IMG/VR virus record: IMGVR_UViG_3300044712_000136
Location: 1-41,261 of that record
Strand: one strand, 5' to 3'
Length of the DNA: 41,261 nucleotides
Source: a virus
Position numbers and translations under genes: made by a program. Shown here piece by piece: positions 7,260 to 15,928 of the stretch (position 1 is the first letter of the stretch; the number at the start of each line of letters is the position of its first letter). The notes beneath the pieces are model-generated. The model saw nothing but the letters and a program-made list of their open reading frames with translations, was not told the DNA's origin and did no database searches.

Positions 7260-7809
7260 GGCCAAGGCCGTCGAGGGGAAGCTAGGGGCTGCCATCCAAT
7301 CCCTGCTTGGGGTTGACGACACCTTCCCGGTCTTCGTCCCGTATGCGAACTACACCAAGGGGGGTCGGACCGTCAGTGTGCGGCTGATCGAAGGCTACGC
7401 CTTCGTCGCTGCTGGCCTGCCAGAGGTGAAGTACTTCGCCCTGGAGAAGTCACCTTTGGTGGCCCGGGTGTTCTCGTCCAACGTGGGCGGGATGCGGGTG
7501 CTGCACACGCTGCCCAACAGTGAAGTGAACAGCATGCGGACTCGCTTGGCTGAGTCCTTGAGCTCTGACCTGGAGGTTGGGGCCCGTGTCCGCATCACCG
7601 GGGGGAACTACCGGGACCTGGACGGGGTGGTGGTGGACCTGTTCCCCAATCAGGTAGCTGTTCAGGTCGAGTTCAGGTCTCTTGTCACCATCGTGGTCAT
7701 TCCCCGCAACCTGGCGACCTTCGCCTCTGACGAGGCCACGAAGCAACCCCAGGATCCTGATGCAATTTCCCTTGACGAGCTGCTCGACAATGGGGAACCT
7801 TGGTTGTAG
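7204..7809 (+). CDS. NusG/RfaH-like transcription factor (NGN + KOW)
   Basis: The 201-aa protein has an N-terminal part consistent with an NGN domain (about 10-100, with FVPYANY...GYAFVAAGL) and a KOW domain at about 124-168 (VGARVRITGGNYRDLDGVV followed by VAVQVEF). NusG-family proteins bind RNA polymerase and change elongation, pausing or termination. A phage copy may reprogram host transcription. The acidic C-terminal tail is extra. The start lies 56 bp inside the dnaX-like gene, with no strong ribosome-binding site, so translation is probably coupled. It is followed by a sigma-like gene, suggesting a transcription-control pair. Confidence 0.75.
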   Translation: MDKRDETTWATLELTKAGEAKAVEGKLGAAIQSLLGVDDTFPVFVPYANYTKGGRTVSVRLIEGYAFVAAGLPEVKYFALEKSPLVARVFSSNVGGMRVLHTLPNSEVNSMRTRLAESLSSDLEVGARVRITGGNYRDLDGVVVDLFPNQVAVQVEFRSLVTIVVIPRNLATFASDEATKQPQDPDAISLDELLDNGEPWL

Positions 7810-7830
7810 CACGTCGGAGGGCATTCCACG

Positions 7831-8403
7831 ATGACTTGGTTGCCTAACCTGAGCGAAACAGACGTCATCACCTCCTTCGGGTCGATCTTCACGGACCCGG
7901 ACGAAGATGACCTCCAGGTGATTGATCGGGTGAAGAAGATCCTCGACCGGCTGCCCGTGATCGAGGCTGACTTCATCGATCTCTACTTCTTCCGGCATGT
8001 CAGACAGACTGACATCGCCGCCATCTTCGGGGTGAGTCAGCCAACGGTCTGCTATCGCCTCCAGCGAGCGATCCAGCGGATCAAGTACCTGCTGGAAGTC
8101 CCCAAGGTAGACGTCGACACCCTCCGCACCGACCTTCAACGCTTCTTCACTGACCCCATGGACATCAACATTCTCGTGCTGATGTACGAGACAACGTGCC
8201 AGTCCGAGACCGCGAAACGTCTCGGGGTCACTCAGGGCTTCGTCCGACACCGCTTCATCCGTTCCACCCGCCGCCTGTCCTCCCACCCACCCATGCACTT
8301 CTACGGAGAGGTGTTCACCACCGTGGCGCACAACCTGAACCTGCTGCGAGAGGTCCAGAGATCATTCCCCACGATCAGGTCGGGCTACGTCCTCGATTCC
8401 TGA
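7831..8403 (+). CDS. Sigma-factor-like protein with two HTH units
   Basis: The 190-aa protein has a sigma-70 region 4-like unit: LPVIEADFIDLYFF, then the HTH RQTDIAAIFGVSQPTVCYRL (58-77). A second similar unit lies at about 110-147 (ILVLMYETTCQSETAKRLGV...FVRHRFIRSTRRL). The order of an acidic helix followed by recruitment and recognition helices fits region 4 or an RNA polymerase-binding activator. No region 2 is obvious, so it is probably not a complete sigma factor. A duplicated region 4-like fold suggests binding to two promoter sites or to the beta flap plus DNA. It has a GGAGG-type ribosome-binding site and follows the NusG-like gene directly. Confidence 0.7.
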   Translation: MTWLPNLSETDVITSFGSIFTDPDEDDLQVIDRVKKILDRLPVIEADFIDLYFFRHVRQTDIAAIFGVSQPTVCYRLQRAIQRIKYLLEVPKVDVDTLRTDLQRFFTDPMDINILVLMYETTCQSETAKRLGVTQGFVRHRFIRSTRRLSSHPPMHFYGEVFTTVAHNLNLLREVQRSFPTIRSGYVLDS

Positions 8404-8440
8404 CCTGGCGCTAGTTCCTCTATCCGTCACCAGTCTCAAG

Positions 8441-8788
8441 GTGACGTCCTTGGCAAATCCCCCCTCAACCGTTCGCATCGTGATGGCCAAAGCCGTCGCC
8501 GCGCGTTGGCTCCAGGGAGTCACTCGCAGTGAGTACCGCTTCAACATCTTCGGGTTTGCCAACCAGGTGAAGGCCAAGAAGTTCGCTTCTTCCCTGCGGG
8601 CCCTCCGTGACCGCGAGCAGCGAAGGGAGGCTTCGGAGGATGGCCTGCTCCACATCCCGGTGATCCCTGACCTTGGGGTACGGGAGCGTGGGGACACCAT
8701 CGAGGTGTGGTCGTCGAACGTGGAGGGGTTGCGGAAGCTCGCCAAGTGGGCCGAGTCCGTGGGACTGAACACCGATTTCATCTGGTGA
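8441..8788 (+). CDS. Unknown protein with N-terminal VAARWL motif
   Basis: I do not recognise this 115-aa protein. Near its N-terminus is KAVAARWLQG, one of several occurrences of a [RK]VA[AS]R-x-L peptide in this window. The rest is a compact mixed alpha/beta domain with a basic helix (KAKKFASSLRALRDREQR). The start is uncertain: GTG at 8441 or ATG at 8483. The latter would make the VAARWL motif almost N-terminal. The upstream gap contains GCTAGTTCCTCTATCC, weakly like the late-promoter candidates. Confidence 0.6.
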   Translation: MTSLANPPSTVRIVMAKAVAARWLQGVTRSEYRFNIFGFANQVKAKKFASSLRALRDREQRREASEDGLLHIPVIPDLGVRERGDTIEVWSSNVEGLRKLAKWAESVGLNTDFIW

Positions 8789-8792
8789 TCTG

Positions 8793-9221
8793 ATGGCCTA
8801 CCAGCGAACGATCTTCGAGTTCACGTATCGGTCCGGGGTCAGCCCGAACTTCTACTACTTCACCATCTCCCTCGACCAGAGCGGGATGGTGTCGGTGAAG
8901 AACATCCAGTCCCCCCTTGGACGGATCGTTGACTCGAACACGTCCATCCCGCAGTCCGTGACCGATGACATCCAGTCGGCCATTCAACAGGTGGAGAACT
9001 TCGTGTCCCAGACCAGCGCTGTGAATGGACAACTCACCTTCGCCGGGGAGACCACCAAGACGGTGACGTTCGTGACCCCGTTCGCTGGAACGGGCTACCG
9101 GGTGGTGTTCTCGACGCAGGACTTCGTCCCCGTGAGGGTGACCAACAAGACAAATGTTGGGTTTGTGGTGCAGGTGGGGGTGACCTACTCTGGCATTGTG
9201 GGATACGATGTCTTCGTCTAG
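8793..9221 (+). CDS. Probable virion fibre-type protein with shared C-terminal module
   Basis: The 142-aa protein is beta-rich throughout, with few charged residues, as in structural proteins. Its C-terminal ~60 residues (GQLTFAGETTKTVTF...YRVVF...GFVVQV...) align by eye with the end of the beta-helix protein at 9877 (VSFGGVDTMPVTF...YTVAM...GFTVKF...), sharing G-x-[LV]-[TS]-F-x-G-x-x-T-x-x-V-T-F, Y-x-V and GF-x-V. Such a module is probably a trimer-forming or host-binding domain of tail spikes. The homing endonuclease start overlaps its last 14 nt. Confidence 0.7.
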   Translation: MAYQRTIFEFTYRSGVSPNFYYFTISLDQSGMVSVKNIQSPLGRIVDSNTSIPQSVTDDIQSAIQQVENFVSQTSAVNGQLTFAGETTKTVTFVTPFAGTGYRVVFSTQDFVPVRVTNKTNVGFVVQVGVTYSGIVGYDVFV

Positions 9222-9873
9222 GACGAAGTTGAACGGGATTTATCGTATCCTGTTGTCAAACACCCACTTCTACGTGGGAAGGTCCATGGACATCAGGCGA
9301 CGGGTGCTAACGCATCTGAGGCATCTCAAGCAGGGTAACCACGAGAATGTGTACATGCAGCGTGTGTACAACCAGTACCGTCAATTCGATTGGCAGGTAT
9401 TGCAGCCCTGCATGAGTGCCAGAGAAGCTGTAGGGGCTGAACAGGCATTGCTTACCAGTTTGGTGGGGACTGACGGATGCGTGAATCTGAATCGAAGTGC
9501 TGTTTCTGGTCCAGGGATGATGGGGAGACAACACACAGAAGCCACCAAGGTCATGATTCGAGAGAAACGGTCCCACCAGACCTTCTCTGAGGAAACACGG
9601 CAGAGGTTGTCCCTGGCAAGTCTTGGGAATCACAGGCAGAAAGGTCATTCCATTTCGGATGAAACGCGACGGAAGATCTCGTCTGCACGAACAGGGGTGG
9701 TTCTCTCGGATGCCCATCGGCGGGCATTATCACTAGCCAAAACAGGTAAGACTGTTTTGGACAAGACCCGAGAAGTCCTATCAAAAGCGCAGAAGGCTCA
9801 CTGGGAGCTGGTACGACAGGGTCAAGTTGTTAGAGGGCCGAGGTTGAATGTATCCGGCCCGAGCAAGGAGTAA
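9208..9873 (+). CDS. GIY-YIG homing endonuclease with NUMOD3 repeats
   Basis: The 221-aa protein has GIYRILLSNTHFYVGRS (the GIY...YVG core), R-R-R in the first helix, and EAVGAEQALL carrying the catalytic Glu region. These are followed by four NUMOD3-like DNA-binding repeats: GRQHTEATKVMIREKR, TFSEETRQRLSLAS, SISDETRRKISSA and VLSDAHRRALSLAKTGK. This is the typical layout of free-standing phage homing endonucleases. Its third-position base use is visibly less GC-rich than that of its neighbours, a sign of independent acquisition. It starts inside the end of the upstream gene and separates two fibre-type genes. The target site is unknown. Confidence 0.9.
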   Translation: MSSSRTKLNGIYRILLSNTHFYVGRSMDIRRRVLTHLRHLKQGNHENVYMQRVYNQYRQFDWQVLQPCMSAREAVGAEQALLTSLVGTDGCVNLNRSAVSGPGMMGRQHTEATKVMIREKRSHQTFSEETRQRLSLASLGNHRQKGHSISDETRRKISSARTGVVLSDAHRRALSLAKTGKTVLDKTREVLSKAQKAHWELVRQGQVVRGPRLNVSGPSKE

Positions 9874-9876
9874 CCA

Positions 9877-11058
9877 GTGACGCAGCCCAACTTCCAGGTA
9901 GACGGCCTCCAGATCGAACCGGGTTCCGGCCAGACCCTGACCATCACCCGGCAGGCATCCAACGGGGCCATGAAGTTCGTGGACGCCGTGGTGACGGGGG
10001 GCCTGACCCTCTCGGATCTTGCCAGCCTGTCCACCATCTCGGGAGTGCTGGTGGTGGGCCAAGCAGGGGCTGGGGCGAAGTACACGACCATCCAGTCGGC
10101 CCTGGCTGCTGTTCCTGCGTCCGCTAGCCCCACGAACCCCTACGTCATCCTGGTGATGCCTGGAGTCTATGCCGAGGCTCTGGTCATCGAGAAGGATGGG
10201 ATCACCATCCAGGGTATCGGGCAGGCAGTCATTCAGCCTTCTTCCGCTGCCGCAGCCGTGACCGTTCAGGCGGCGGTGTTGACCACTCCCAGGTCCCTGA
10301 CTCTGAGGGATCTTACCATCATCCAGATGGGGGACGGTCTGGCCTGCGTGAACCTGGTTGGTGGGTCTGGCAGTACCGTGGGATCGAACGGGATCACCAT
10401 CGAGAACTGCAACCTGCTGCCCACAGGGGTGGGTGGGTACACCGTCTACGCCAACGCAGTGAACAACGTCATCCTGCGGAGCTGCTGGTCCCTGGGTGCT
10501 CCAGCAACGGCCTCAATGCGGGTTGCCCAGTGCTCTCTGCTCCTGATCTCCGGTGGACTCATCCCCCCCGTGCAGGCGGACTACAACTCAGCCGGGACGA
10601 TTCCTTCGATCACAGGGTCCGAGTACATCCTGGCACCCCTGGCAATCGGGGACGTGCAGTCCACCCTGTCCGGGGATGGTTCGCTGACCATCGGGTCCTG
10701 TCCCAATGCAGGGAACGTGACGGTCAACGGGAACCGCACCCTGACCGTGCTGAACTCGACTCTCCGTGATCTCACTCTGAACGGGTCCACCGCTGCCACC
10801 CTGAAGAACTCCTCCAGGGGCACGGTATCAGGGGCCGGAACACTGTGGGAAGCCCAGGTGTCTGGGACCGTGTCCTTCGGAGGCGTTGACACGATGCCAG
10901 TCACTTTCGACGTGTCCCGCCCCGATGCGAACTACACGGTGGCGATGGACTCTGGGATCGCTTCTGCCCCCTACGTGTCCGTGAAGACTGCCTCCGGGTT
11001 CACGGTCAAGTTCGCGGCCCCGGTCAGCACCACGGTCTACTGGACTGCAACCAGTTAG
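9877..11058 (+). CDS. Beta-helix (pectin-lyase-like) tail spike/fibre protein
   Basis: The 393-aa protein contains a pectate-lyase/pectinesterase-type beta-helix: KYTTIQSALAAVPA, then ILVMPGVYAEALVIEKDGIT and IQGIG, followed by repeating short strands rich in Ser, Thr, Asn and Val (rungs such as LTLRDLTI, ITIENCNL and VILRSC). Phage spikes use this fold to bind or cleave surface polysaccharide; no catalytic residues can be assigned. The last ~60 residues form the module shared with the protein at 8793. The start is GTG, supported by AAGGAG just upstream. Confidence 0.8.
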   Translation: MTQPNFQVDGLQIEPGSGQTLTITRQASNGAMKFVDAVVTGGLTLSDLASLSTISGVLVVGQAGAGAKYTTIQSALAAVPASASPTNPYVILVMPGVYAEALVIEKDGITIQGIGQAVIQPSSAAAAVTVQAAVLTTPRSLTLRDLTIIQMGDGLACVNLVGGSGSTVGSNGITIENCNLLPTGVGGYTVYANAVNNVILRSCWSLGAPATASMRVAQCSLLLISGGLIPPVQADYNSAGTIPSITGSEYILAPLAIGDVQSTLSGDGSLTIGSCPNAGNVTVNGNRTLTVLNSTLRDLTLNGSTAATLKNSSRGTVSGAGTLWEAQVSGTVSFGGVDTMPVTFDVSRPDANYTVAMDSGIASAPYVSVKTASGFTVKFAAPVSTTVYWTATS

Positions 11059-11133
11059 TTCTCGCGGCAATATTGGCCCTATGGAGTACCGTTGACAGGT
11101 GCCCCTGTGCTCAGGGGTGGTGTCGAGGTACTG

Positions 11134-11655
11134 ATGAGCAACTTCTGGGAACATGGCGGGTTTTTCGTCCCAATGGGGTCGATGGACGCGCATCTGTCAG
11201 GGGACTCGACGGTTCAGGACTTCGTCCGGGGCCAGGATCGGACCGCGACTCTTCTTTCCGGGACCGGGGTGGCGTTCAGCGGGAAGCTCTCCGCGTTGCT
11301 GGCCTACACCGAGCCCCCGGAGATGAACGTCCCAGGGACCGTGGTGATGGTCCGCACGGCTGCCGGGGATCTCACGGAACTCGATGGGATGGTGTTCGTG
11401 AAGTGGGATGATGGGCGCTTCATGGGCGTCCACCGGGCACATCTCGTCTCGGCTCCCAGTGAGGTTCGCACGGCAACCGCTTGTCGGATGACCGTGGCAG
11501 CGATGGGCGATCTGACGGACTTCATGCGGTCCGCCAGCAGTGAAGACGATCTGGTCCACAAGTCCTCGAAGGATCTGTGGAAGCTCTCGAAGGCAGGCGG
11601 CGAGTACGTCATCGAGCGCCTGTTCGATGAAACCGGCAAGCCCCTGAAGGTGTGA
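11134..11655 (+). CDS. Conserved phage protein, probable virion-associated (173 aa)
   Basis: The N-terminus MSNFWEHGGFFVPMGSMDAH and the following segment (STVQDFVRGQDRTATLLSGT) look like a conserved family I recall from uncultured tailed phages near terminase genes; I cannot verify this. A small beta domain follows (GTVVMVRTAAGDLTELDGMV, then FVKWDDGRFMGV), resembling an SH3/KOW-like barrel. The C-terminus is helical and charged. A TTG start 42 nt upstream is possible, but MSNFW is the natural start. The gene overlaps the next start (ATGATG at 11655). Confidence 0.7.
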   Translation: MSNFWEHGGFFVPMGSMDAHLSGDSTVQDFVRGQDRTATLLSGTGVAFSGKLSALLAYTEPPEMNVPGTVVMVRTAAGDLTELDGMVFVKWDDGRFMGVHRAHLVSAPSEVRTATACRMTVAAMGDLTDFMRSASSEDDLVHKSSKDLWKLSKAGGEYVIERLFDETGKPLKV

Positions 11656-12215
11656 TGATGGCACCCTCCAACCGACCCGATCCGGCCCGAGTCGCTCGCC
11701 GCGCGATGATCCGTGTGGCCGGTGAGGTCCGGTTCATCAAGGACAAGTCGAACGATGCCTCCCAGTGGGCGTGGAACGATTCCGGCCCGCATGAGCGGCA
11801 TCTCTCCCCTGACTTCGCCTTCGATCCCAGGAACACCAAGCCGCTGGCCAGGGTGATGCGGTCCACGAACGCTGCCCTGGGGCATGCGATGTCAGCGTAC
11901 GCGGTGTTCACCAAGCTCAAGTCGGCCGACGTGAGCCCTGATGGGGCCCTCGGTGGCAAGGGCTACATCCAGAAGATTGCTGAGATGCGCCGGGCCTACA
12001 TGAACGTGGTGGAGGCCCTGTCCGCCCTGTCCGACACCTTGTACGATGAGATCCGCGCCCCCCACTGGGCAGCAGTGTCCAGGCAGGAGTCCCCCGAAGA
12101 GCGGGCCGAGGTCGAGCAGATCGTGGAGGACGCCGTCGAGATCAAGAAGGATCCCGAGGGCTGGGCCGAAGAGCAGGAAGACGAGATGGACGAGGAGAAC
12201 GAGGCCAGCGTATGA
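11655..12215 (+). CDS. Conserved phage protein with RVAGEVRFIKD segment (186 aa)
   Basis: No function is known. The N-terminal part has ARVARRAMIRVAGEVRFIKD, followed by SPDFAFDPRNTKPLARVMRS and a long helical region (YIQKIAEMRRAYMNVVEALS). The C-terminus is a very acidic tail (EEQEDEMDEENE). It forms a coupled set with the genes at 11134 and 12212 by start/stop overlaps, so the three products probably act in one structure. Candidate roles are a head or neck accessory; this is inference from position upstream of the terminase. Confidence 0.7.
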   Translation: MMAPSNRPDPARVARRAMIRVAGEVRFIKDKSNDASQWAWNDSGPHERHLSPDFAFDPRNTKPLARVMRSTNAALGHAMSAYAVFTKLKSADVSPDGALGGKGYIQKIAEMRRAYMNVVEALSALSDTLYDEIRAPHWAAVSRQESPEERAEVEQIVEDAVEIKKDPEGWAEEQEDEMDEENEASV

Positions 12216-14512
12216 GCTCACGCACTCCTGATGGCGGGTACCAGCCGACCTTCGCCAGCAACTTCATGCTGGATGGGTTCGACTTCGACGAGGACTACGG
12301 CGAGGGCGTGCTGACCGGGCGCAAGGACACCACCACCAGCCGGACAACCGGGATGGCTGCGCCGCCGCGGTCTCAGAACGGGTTGGCGGGTCTGCCCGAT
12401 GGGTTCGTCAACGGGGAGCGGGAAGCTGCTCTGGATGACGACGTGTTCGCAGGGTCGACTGGCACGGACGTGGGGGACCTGTCCGGTCTGGTCAAGCAGG
12501 CCAACCACATCACGGACCTGGCCTGGCTGGAACTGGCAGAGCAGGACCCTGATCGTCTTCCCCAGCAGCACAACGACAAGGCCCTCCAGGGCGTCGTGGA
12601 AGCCTGGGGAACGAACCACCGGACGGACGGCGTGGAGGTCATCCCCAACGTGGTGGTGCCCCCACAGCCGCGTTCTCAAGTGGCCTGGCTTCCCGGGGAC
12701 CAGTACCGGGAGATCGTCGCGTCTGCCATGCGAAAGGCAGCCTTCGGGGTGCCTTTCACGAACATCGTGATGGACGTGGCCTCGCACCTCGGGCCCGCTC
12801 TCCAGCACGTCCACACTGACCCCCAGCTCCAGAAGCTGGCCTCTGCCATCAGGTTCGTCCGGGCCGAGTACGGGGTCGTGGGTCAGGTGTTCCTGCGGGA
12901 TTCCGCCTTCCCCGGGTTGCTCTCTGGCAAGTGGGACCAGGAGATCCGGCGTCGATGCGCCAGCGCCAAGTACTGGCTGACACGTCCAGGGTCGAAGCTC
13001 TCGGCGTACCAGAACTACCTGGGCAAGCAAGTGGTGACCGAGATCCCGTGGACACAGGCCCTCGACCACTACCGACCGACCTTGGAGGCGTCCGGCAGGC
13101 GCCTGGCTTCTGGTGATCCGAAGACGGTCCTCATCGCTGCGATGAGGCAGGAAGTCCAGAAGAAGGATCGGGAAGCCACGTACGTCCCACACAGCCCCCA
13201 GGCCCAGGAACAGCACCTGGCTCTGAAGAAGGCGTGGGAAGCGCTGGTCACGGCGCCTCTGCCGACCCGGGAGATCATCCAGAAGGACACCGTTCGGGTG
13301 TCCCTGGAACAGGCTCGCGCGAAGCTCGGAAGCTGGGTCGAGGCCAGGATGCTCACCCCCGAGGAAGCTCGGAAGGTCATGGCCAGCGGGCTCGCACCCG
13401 CGGACATGATCCGTACGGCTGCCATCCGGGTGGCAACCCACCAGAAGCGGGTGGGCTACATGGGCGAGGGCATCGGGGCCAGGGTACGAACGACCGTTCC
13501 GACCGGGATGGATGCTTTCATGGCAGACGCAGAGTCCTCCCGGCTGGCTTCTGAGAAGGAAGCCCGCGAGGCAGCAGATGTGGTCGGTCGGAAGGAAGCT
13601 CAGGAACGTGCAGAACGGGTGATCGACGAGAGCATCCGGCAGGGCAGCTATCAGGGCGATGGCGTGGGTGCCTCGGTGTACGCTGGTCAGCCCCGGAAGC
13701 TCGGGACGGGCGTGGTCGAAGTCTCCATGGAGAAGGTCGCTGCCACCGTTCAGGGATGGGTGAAGGCCAGGGCACTGACCGAGGAGCAGGGGAAGTACCT
13801 CCTGTCGCGGAAGGCGACCGGCTCCGAGATCATCCAGATGGGCACTGACCTGATCGCTCGCGCCAAGAAGGCGACCTACGAGGGCACTGGCGTCGGGGTG
13901 AAGACTCTGACTGGTACCCCCCAGCGGACGCCCCAGGTTCAGGCCATGGACCCGAAGGTGTCCCAGGTGCTCCGGTACGCCTCCCAGCAGATGAACGAGG
14001 GGGCTGCCGGGAACGACCTGGACGTGCTCCTCGCCTCCAGGTTCTCGCAGGATTACCTCAAGAACGCCGGTGCTTCCCTGGTGCAGATCCGGCGGAAGCA
14101 CGAAGGTCTGGCCGGTCACGTCTACGTCGCCACGGATGCCTACGCGTCGCCCACTGGCACGAGTGGGTGTGACAAGGGCGCGCTGATCCACCGGGCCAAC
14201 CAGATCAAGGCTGCCCTCCAGATGGAGCGGTGTGCAACGTGCGCCGCCAACAGTGGTGGAAGCTGCCAGAAGTACAACAAGGTGCTTGTGGCGTCCGCCC
14301 CCGTGGCCGATCCAGGGGAGTATCAGCGGGAGGCCATCCGGCTGGCCAATGCAGATGACAGCGAGCGGGTGGCGGCGATGTTCAACGCCTACGATCCAGG
14401 GGAGTTCGGTCTCCAGAATGATGCCCTGGACTCGTTCGACTACAGCAACCTCCCTGACGGCAAGACCTTGAGCGATGTCCTGTTCGGGGGGCTGACCCTG
14501 CCCGAGGAGTGA
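12212..14512 (+). CDS. Large repeat-containing phage protein (766 aa)
   Basis: The function is not recognised. The N-terminus is acidic and aromatic (MLDGFDFDEDYG). Residues 363-424 and 504-563 form a clear internal repeat: VSLEQARAKLGSWVEARMLT...GYMGEGIGARV against VSMEKVAATVQGWVKARALT...TYEGTGVGVKT. A further GDGVGASVY occurs at 482-490. The C-terminal part has a Cys cluster (GCDKGALIHRANQ, then ERCATC...GGSCQKYNK, 652-690) that probably binds zinc, followed by an acidic tail. ATGA overlap couples it to the gene upstream. Length and position suggest a structural or capsid-associated protein. Confidence 0.75.
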   Translation: MSSRTPDGGYQPTFASNFMLDGFDFDEDYGEGVLTGRKDTTTSRTTGMAAPPRSQNGLAGLPDGFVNGEREAALDDDVFAGSTGTDVGDLSGLVKQANHITDLAWLELAEQDPDRLPQQHNDKALQGVVEAWGTNHRTDGVEVIPNVVVPPQPRSQVAWLPGDQYREIVASAMRKAAFGVPFTNIVMDVASHLGPALQHVHTDPQLQKLASAIRFVRAEYGVVGQVFLRDSAFPGLLSGKWDQEIRRRCASAKYWLTRPGSKLSAYQNYLGKQVVTEIPWTQALDHYRPTLEASGRRLASGDPKTVLIAAMRQEVQKKDREATYVPHSPQAQEQHLALKKAWEALVTAPLPTREIIQKDTVRVSLEQARAKLGSWVEARMLTPEEARKVMASGLAPADMIRTAAIRVATHQKRVGYMGEGIGARVRTTVPTGMDAFMADAESSRLASEKEAREAADVVGRKEAQERAERVIDESIRQGSYQGDGVGASVYAGQPRKLGTGVVEVSMEKVAATVQGWVKARALTEEQGKYLLSRKATGSEIIQMGTDLIARAKKATYEGTGVGVKTLTGTPQRTPQVQAMDPKVSQVLRYASQQMNEGAAGNDLDVLLASRFSQDYLKNAGASLVQIRRKHEGLAGHVYVATDAYASPTGTSGCDKGALIHRANQIKAALQMERCATCAANSGGSCQKYNKVLVASAPVADPGEYQREAIRLANADDSERVAAMFNAYDPGEFGLQNDALDSFDYSNLPDGKTLSDVLFGGLTLPEE

Positions 14513-14515
14513 TCA

Positions 14516-15142
14516 ATGCACCCCTGCGCTCCGCCCAAGTTCAAGATTCTCGTGGCGAACCTCAAGGAGGGGTCCGACCCTAGCCGCATCGGGGGCAACC
14601 CGGTGAAGCAGCGGTCGGGGTTCGTCCTCCAGCAGGTGATCACGGCTGATGGGAATGTCCGCACTGGTGGTATCACCCAGCAGCCCCCTACGGTCAGTGC
14701 TACTGACCACACAGCCTCGATCCAGGTGAGGGCTGCACTCTACTGGGATCCCACCGTGGCAGCACCAGGCCCGTACTACTACCTGGAGGAGACCAGGTTC
14801 AACGACCAGTACGCGGTCGCCGGGGTGGAGTTCGGCAAGGGCCATGGGTCTGGTGCTGGCACCGTGAACCAGGTCGCTTCCGAGATGGCCGAGTGGATCA
14901 ACGCCTGCGTGAGTCAGGTGTCAGCCTTGGCCGTGGCGGACACGGTGTACCTGGCCGATGCCAGACTTGATGCCAGGTTCCCGGTCCAGGCCACCAACGA
15001 CATGTCAGCGTTGTTGGGGGGAACCTCGTTCCTGGTGAGCGACTATTCTGGAACGCTCCTGTCGACTGCTGGGCATCTACGGGCTTCGTTCTACGTCCCC
15101 AAGGCCGTGAAGTCCCAGGCGGCACCCGTGATTCTCCCGTGA
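14516..15142 (+). CDS. Probable virion structural protein (208 aa)
   Basis: A beta-rich, low-charge protein with many Gly, Ala, Thr and Val, no membrane segments and no recognised motif. It contains YYYLEETRFNDQYAVAGVEF and a predicted helix (VNQVASEMAEWINACVSQV). Composition and location just before the terminase block suggest a virion component. The start ATG lies 3 nt after the previous stop, with CCCGAGGAG as ribosome-binding site. Confidence 0.65.
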   Translation: MHPCAPPKFKILVANLKEGSDPSRIGGNPVKQRSGFVLQQVITADGNVRTGGITQQPPTVSATDHTASIQVRAALYWDPTVAAPGPYYYLEETRFNDQYAVAGVEFGKGHGSGAGTVNQVASEMAEWINACVSQVSALAVADTVYLADARLDARFPVQATNDMSALLGGTSFLVSDYSGTLLSTAGHLRASFYVPKAVKSQAAPVILP

Positions 15143-15159
15143 GGATGGTAGCCTAGAGT

Positions 15160-15921
15160 ATGGCAGACGACCTTGACAAGCCCGTGGATGACCAGATCCC
15201 CTCCGTGGGGATCGCCCGGGTGACCCCCAAGTCTCCTTCTCCCTTCATCGACGTGGACAGTCACGGCATTCGCCGTTTCCACGGGTACGTGGTTCCCCCA
15301 GAGGCCAAGCGCATCAAGGTGCTGGACATCAAGGGGAAGCTCAAGCTCCGCAAGATCGAGGATCTCCAGCAGGGGGACACCCCCAGTCTGAATGACGCGG
15401 GTCTCCCGGTGTTCATCGAAGGGCAGCACGGGCGTCCCCCCAAGGACGTGAGTGCCATTCTTCCCCCCTCATCCCCGCTCATCGGGGATCTGCTGAGAGT
15501 GAAGGAGGGTCACCTTCGCAACGACCCCATTCTCCAGGCAGCGGAGGAATCCCCGGAGTCTGCCGAGGTGCTGAACCAGGTGGTGCTTGCCATCGGGGAG
15601 GAGGCAGCCAGTCTTCGGTTCGAGCGGATGCAGGCTGAGCGTATGGGCGAGGATACCTCCCAGCTGTCCATGCGTCGGGTGGCAGCCCTGAAGGCCATTG
15701 GAGACACCTGGATCAAGCGCAAGGAGCAGATCCAGAGCAGGCTGATCGACCTGGAGAGTCCAGCCTTCCAGGCCCTGTTCCAGCTCATCTCCGAGACCTT
15801 CGTGAGGGCAATGCAGGCTGCTGGAGTTCGTCAGGAACTCTCGGAGGCTGTGGTCGCCCAGTTCGTGAAGTTGCTCGATGACAGCTGGAAGGCTGAGGCG
15901 AAGTCCCGTATGAAGGAGTGA
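15160..15921 (+). CDS. Possible small terminase subunit analogue (253 aa)
   Basis: No sequence family is recognised. The N-terminal half is a short beta segment with Pro-rich loops (IDVDSHGIRRFHGYVV). The C-terminal half is helical: RRVAALKAIGDTWIKRKEQI followed by helices with FQALFQLISETFVRAMQAAG. It lies 7 nt upstream of TerL. A helical protein before TerL is the usual place of the small terminase, which recognises DNA and stimulates packaging. The RRVAALKAIGDT helix followed by IKRKEQI is reminiscent of small-terminase cores. This is assignment by position and shape, with low certainty. Confidence 0.55.
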   Translation: MADDLDKPVDDQIPSVGIARVTPKSPSPFIDVDSHGIRRFHGYVVPPEAKRIKVLDIKGKLKLRKIEDLQQGDTPSLNDAGLPVFIEGQHGRPPKDVSAILPPSSPLIGDLLRVKEGHLRNDPILQAAEESPESAEVLNQVVLAIGEEAASLRFERMQAERMGEDTSQLSMRRVAALKAIGDTWIKRKEQIQSRLIDLESPAFQALFQLISETFVRAMQAAGVRQELSEAVVAQFVKLLDDSWKAEAKSRMKE

Positions 15922-15928
15922 GGGTGCC

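Noticed and set aside
12218-14191. Minus-strand frame of 657 codons
   Set aside because: It is antisense to the repeat protein at 12212; no ribosome-binding site or domain.
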